From an uncultured Lachnospiraceae bacterium (lineage in GTDB: Bacteria > Bacillota > Clostridia > Lachnospirales > Lachnospiraceae), in assembly GCA_958405355.1 (NCBI GenBank), contig CATYEA010000015.1, positions 1 to 15,997 of the forward strand: a stretch of DNA of 15,997 bases, written 5' to 3'. Below are positions 15,076-15,997 of this stretch, piece after piece (the first letter of the stretch is position 1; every line of letters begins with the position of its first letter). Below the pieces are notes generated by a model. The model had not been told where the DNA came from. It saw only the letters and a program-made list of their open reading frames with translations, and searched no databases. The translations under genes and the position numbers were made by a program.

Positions 15076-15387
15076 TTATAAATATCTCTTATAATCCTCT
15101 CTACAGTAAAAAATATCTCTTATTTCAATTTCTTTTTTCTCATCATCTACCAAATAAATAATTACATAATTACCTACTGGTATCTTCCTATAACCCTTTA
15201 TCAATAATCTCGTATCTCTGACATGTTCATACATTTCAGGATTCGCGCGTACTTTTTCCAGTTTCATTTCTACTTGTTTCAAAAAACCAAAAGCCGCCGA
15301 TGGATTTTTCAATTCATAAACCATATAATAAACAATATCATCTAATGATTCATTCGCCGCATCCGTAATATACAAATTATAGGCCAT
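15076..15387 (-). CDS. RelE/ParE-family toxin of a type II toxin-antitoxin pair
   Basis: 103 aa, the expected size for the family. The start MAYNLYITDAANESLDDIVYYM is the typical ParE/RelE N-terminus with a first long helix. Features of the C-terminal half include LLIKGYRKIPVGNYVIIYLVDD, the beta-sheet core with a conserved basic/aromatic cluster, and DIFYCREDYKRYL at the end. RelE members cut mRNA on the ribosome; ParE members poison gyrase. The sequence does not decide between them by eye. The ATG overlaps the antitoxin end by 11 bases, and GAGGT precedes it, so the two are coupled. The DNA is clearly more AT-rich than the neighbouring housekeeping genes, which suggests acquisition by transfer. 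Confidence 0.88.
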   Translation of the reverse strand: MAYNLYITDAANESLDDIVYYMVYELKNPSAAFGFLKQVEMKLEKVRANPEMYEHVRDTRLLIKGYRKIPVGNYVIIYLVDDEKKEIEIRDIFYCREDYKRYL

Positions 15388-15637
15388 ATTTCGACCTCAT
15401 TTCTTCTAACGCCTGAAATGCTTCTTTTCTTTTTCCTTCCTTACTATCTCTCTCTGATAACTCTAATCTCTCATATACAGTATGCATAAATTGTGCCCGC
15501 TCATAAGCTTCCATACTCATAATAACCATATCCCCATAACCATTTTTTGTAATGAAAATCGGTTCTTTACTTTCATGGCACATTTCAGAAATTTCACTTG
15601 TATTTTTCAATTCTTTAATTGGAATAATTTTAGGCAT
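15377..15637 (-). CDS. Phd/YefM-family antitoxin
   Basis: 86 aa from the ATG at 15637 (MPKIIPIKELKNTSEISEMC). The N-terminal part is the Phd/YefM DNA-binding and dimer domain, with IKELKNTSEIS followed by EPIFITKNGYGDMVIMSMEAYE, a very characteristic block. The charged C-terminal helix (about 50-86) would bind and neutralise the toxin. The upstream ATG (15643) is only three bases from GGGAGG (15647-15652), whereas the chosen ATG is nine bases away, so the shorter form is preferred. The antitoxin comes first and the toxin second, the usual order. Phd/YefM antitoxins typically repress their own promoter. Confidence 0.88.
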   Translation of the reverse strand: MPKIIPIKELKNTSEISEMCHESKEPIFITKNGYGDMVIMSMEAYERAQFMHTVYERLELSERDSKEGKRKEAFQALEEMRSKYGL

Positions 15638-15666
15638 ATGCATCGTCCTCCCATTATTATGGATTT

Positions 15667-15675
15667 ATTATATCA
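15667..15675 (-). promoter_or_regulatory. Extended -10 promoter of the toxin-antitoxin operon
   Basis: The minus strand reads TGATATAAT: a perfect TATAAT (15667-15672) with the TG extension (15674-15675). No good -35 is seen. The sequence ATTATGATATAAT around it is a small inverted repeat (ATTAT/ATAAT) that could be part of an antitoxin operator. The leader to the antitoxin ATG is about 20-25 bases. Confidence 0.65.
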
Positions 15676-15763
15676 TAATCATGTTCTTTATGAAAGTTCT
15701 GCTTATCAATAAATGCTCTGCGGGGCGGTGTACTTCGTATAATAAGGTGTAGATTTTATCTTT

Positions 15764-15997
15764 TTACCACATCCCGGAGATTTTTTTCAATTCGTTTTCA
15801 TTTTCTATATAGTATCCCTGCTCTGTCTTTGATAAAATGCCTTTTTTTACAAAATCGGCCATAACATAAAGTAAATGTCGGTAGCTGACTCCCAGAAACT
15901 CTGCCACCTCGATGTGGCGTTCCCGATAATAACCTTTATAGGACATATCCAGGATAAACTTTGCGAGGCGGGCTGTAAGGGGGTAGGATTGATTTTT
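15764..15997 (-). CDS. Crp/Fnr-family transcriptional regulator, C-terminal fragment
   Basis: Only the last 77 residues are in the window; the gene runs off the right edge. The frame is open to position 15997 and reads YPLTARLAKFILDM near the edge, the dimer-helix to DNA-binding linker. The winged helix-turn-helix follows: HIEVAEFLGVSYRHLLYVMA is the recognition region, and KKGILSKTEQGYYI is the wing. The stop is at 15764-15766. The pattern matches YeiL-like Crp/Fnr proteins common in gut clostridia. The effector-binding cNMP-like domain is outside the window, so the ligand or cysteine chemistry cannot be judged. An internal ATG at 15946 is not the true start. No terminator hairpin is seen downstream, before the toxin-antitoxin promoter. 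Confidence 0.85.
   Translation of the reverse strand, partial: KNQSYPLTARLAKFILDMSYKGYYRERHIEVAEFLGVSYRHLLYVMADFVKKGILSKTEQGYYIENENELKKISGMW

Noticed and set aside
1..15997. CRISPR arrays, tRNA or rRNA genes and classical riboswitches
   Set aside because: No regularly spaced repeats, cloverleaf or rRNA-like sequence was seen on reading through; no known riboswitch core was recognised upstream of any gene.

Overview
The window reads as chromosomal DNA of a low-to-moderate GC Firmicute, most likely a member of the Lachnospiraceae (Clostridium cluster XIVa). This rests on the Gram-positive hprK-rapZ-whiA-crh gene set, strong GGAGG-type ribosome binding sites, TTGACA/TATAAT-type promoters, and protein sequences that look Lachnospiraceae-like from memory. 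No database search was run. There is no rRNA, tRNA, CRISPR array or recognisable transposase.

Layout. From right to left on the minus strand, ftsH (membrane protease) starts from its own sigma-A-type promoter and ends in a strong terminator. uvrC (excision repair, TTG start) follows. An extended -10 promoter then opens a tightly packed cluster: hprK, a ROK-family sugar kinase, murB, rapZ and whiA, followed by a Crh-like HPr paralogue. This cluster couples carbon-state sensing (HprK/P with its Ser46 substrate, plus a hexose kinase) to peptidoglycan synthesis (MurB) and the RapZ/WhiA regulators. Behind it lies pyc (pyruvate carboxylase, anaplerosis), separated from crh by a hairpin and closed by a terminator. 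At the left edge is the N-terminus of a membrane-anchored protein, probably a PrsA/SurA-type foldase.

On the plus strand, pyrG (CTP synthase) is divergent from ftsH and has its own promoter. Its last codons and terminator lie in a roughly 200 bp imperfect palindrome, the most unusual DNA structure in the window. Convergent to pyrG is a small AT-rich accessory block on the minus strand: a Phd/YefM antitoxin, a RelE/ParE toxin, and possibly a 41-codon ORF that starts on the base after the toxin stop. At the right edge is the C-terminal helix-turn-helix part of a Crp/Fnr-family regulator.

The main points for follow-up are: (1) the HPr-like protein has Glu at position 15 in place of the phosphorylatable His but keeps Ser46, so it looks like a regulatory Crh rather than a PTS phosphocarrier; (2) the pyrG-tail inverted duplication; (3) the whiA locus has no yvcK/glmR gene between rapZ and whiA. 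I see no convincing evidence of a wholly new defence or biosynthetic system here.
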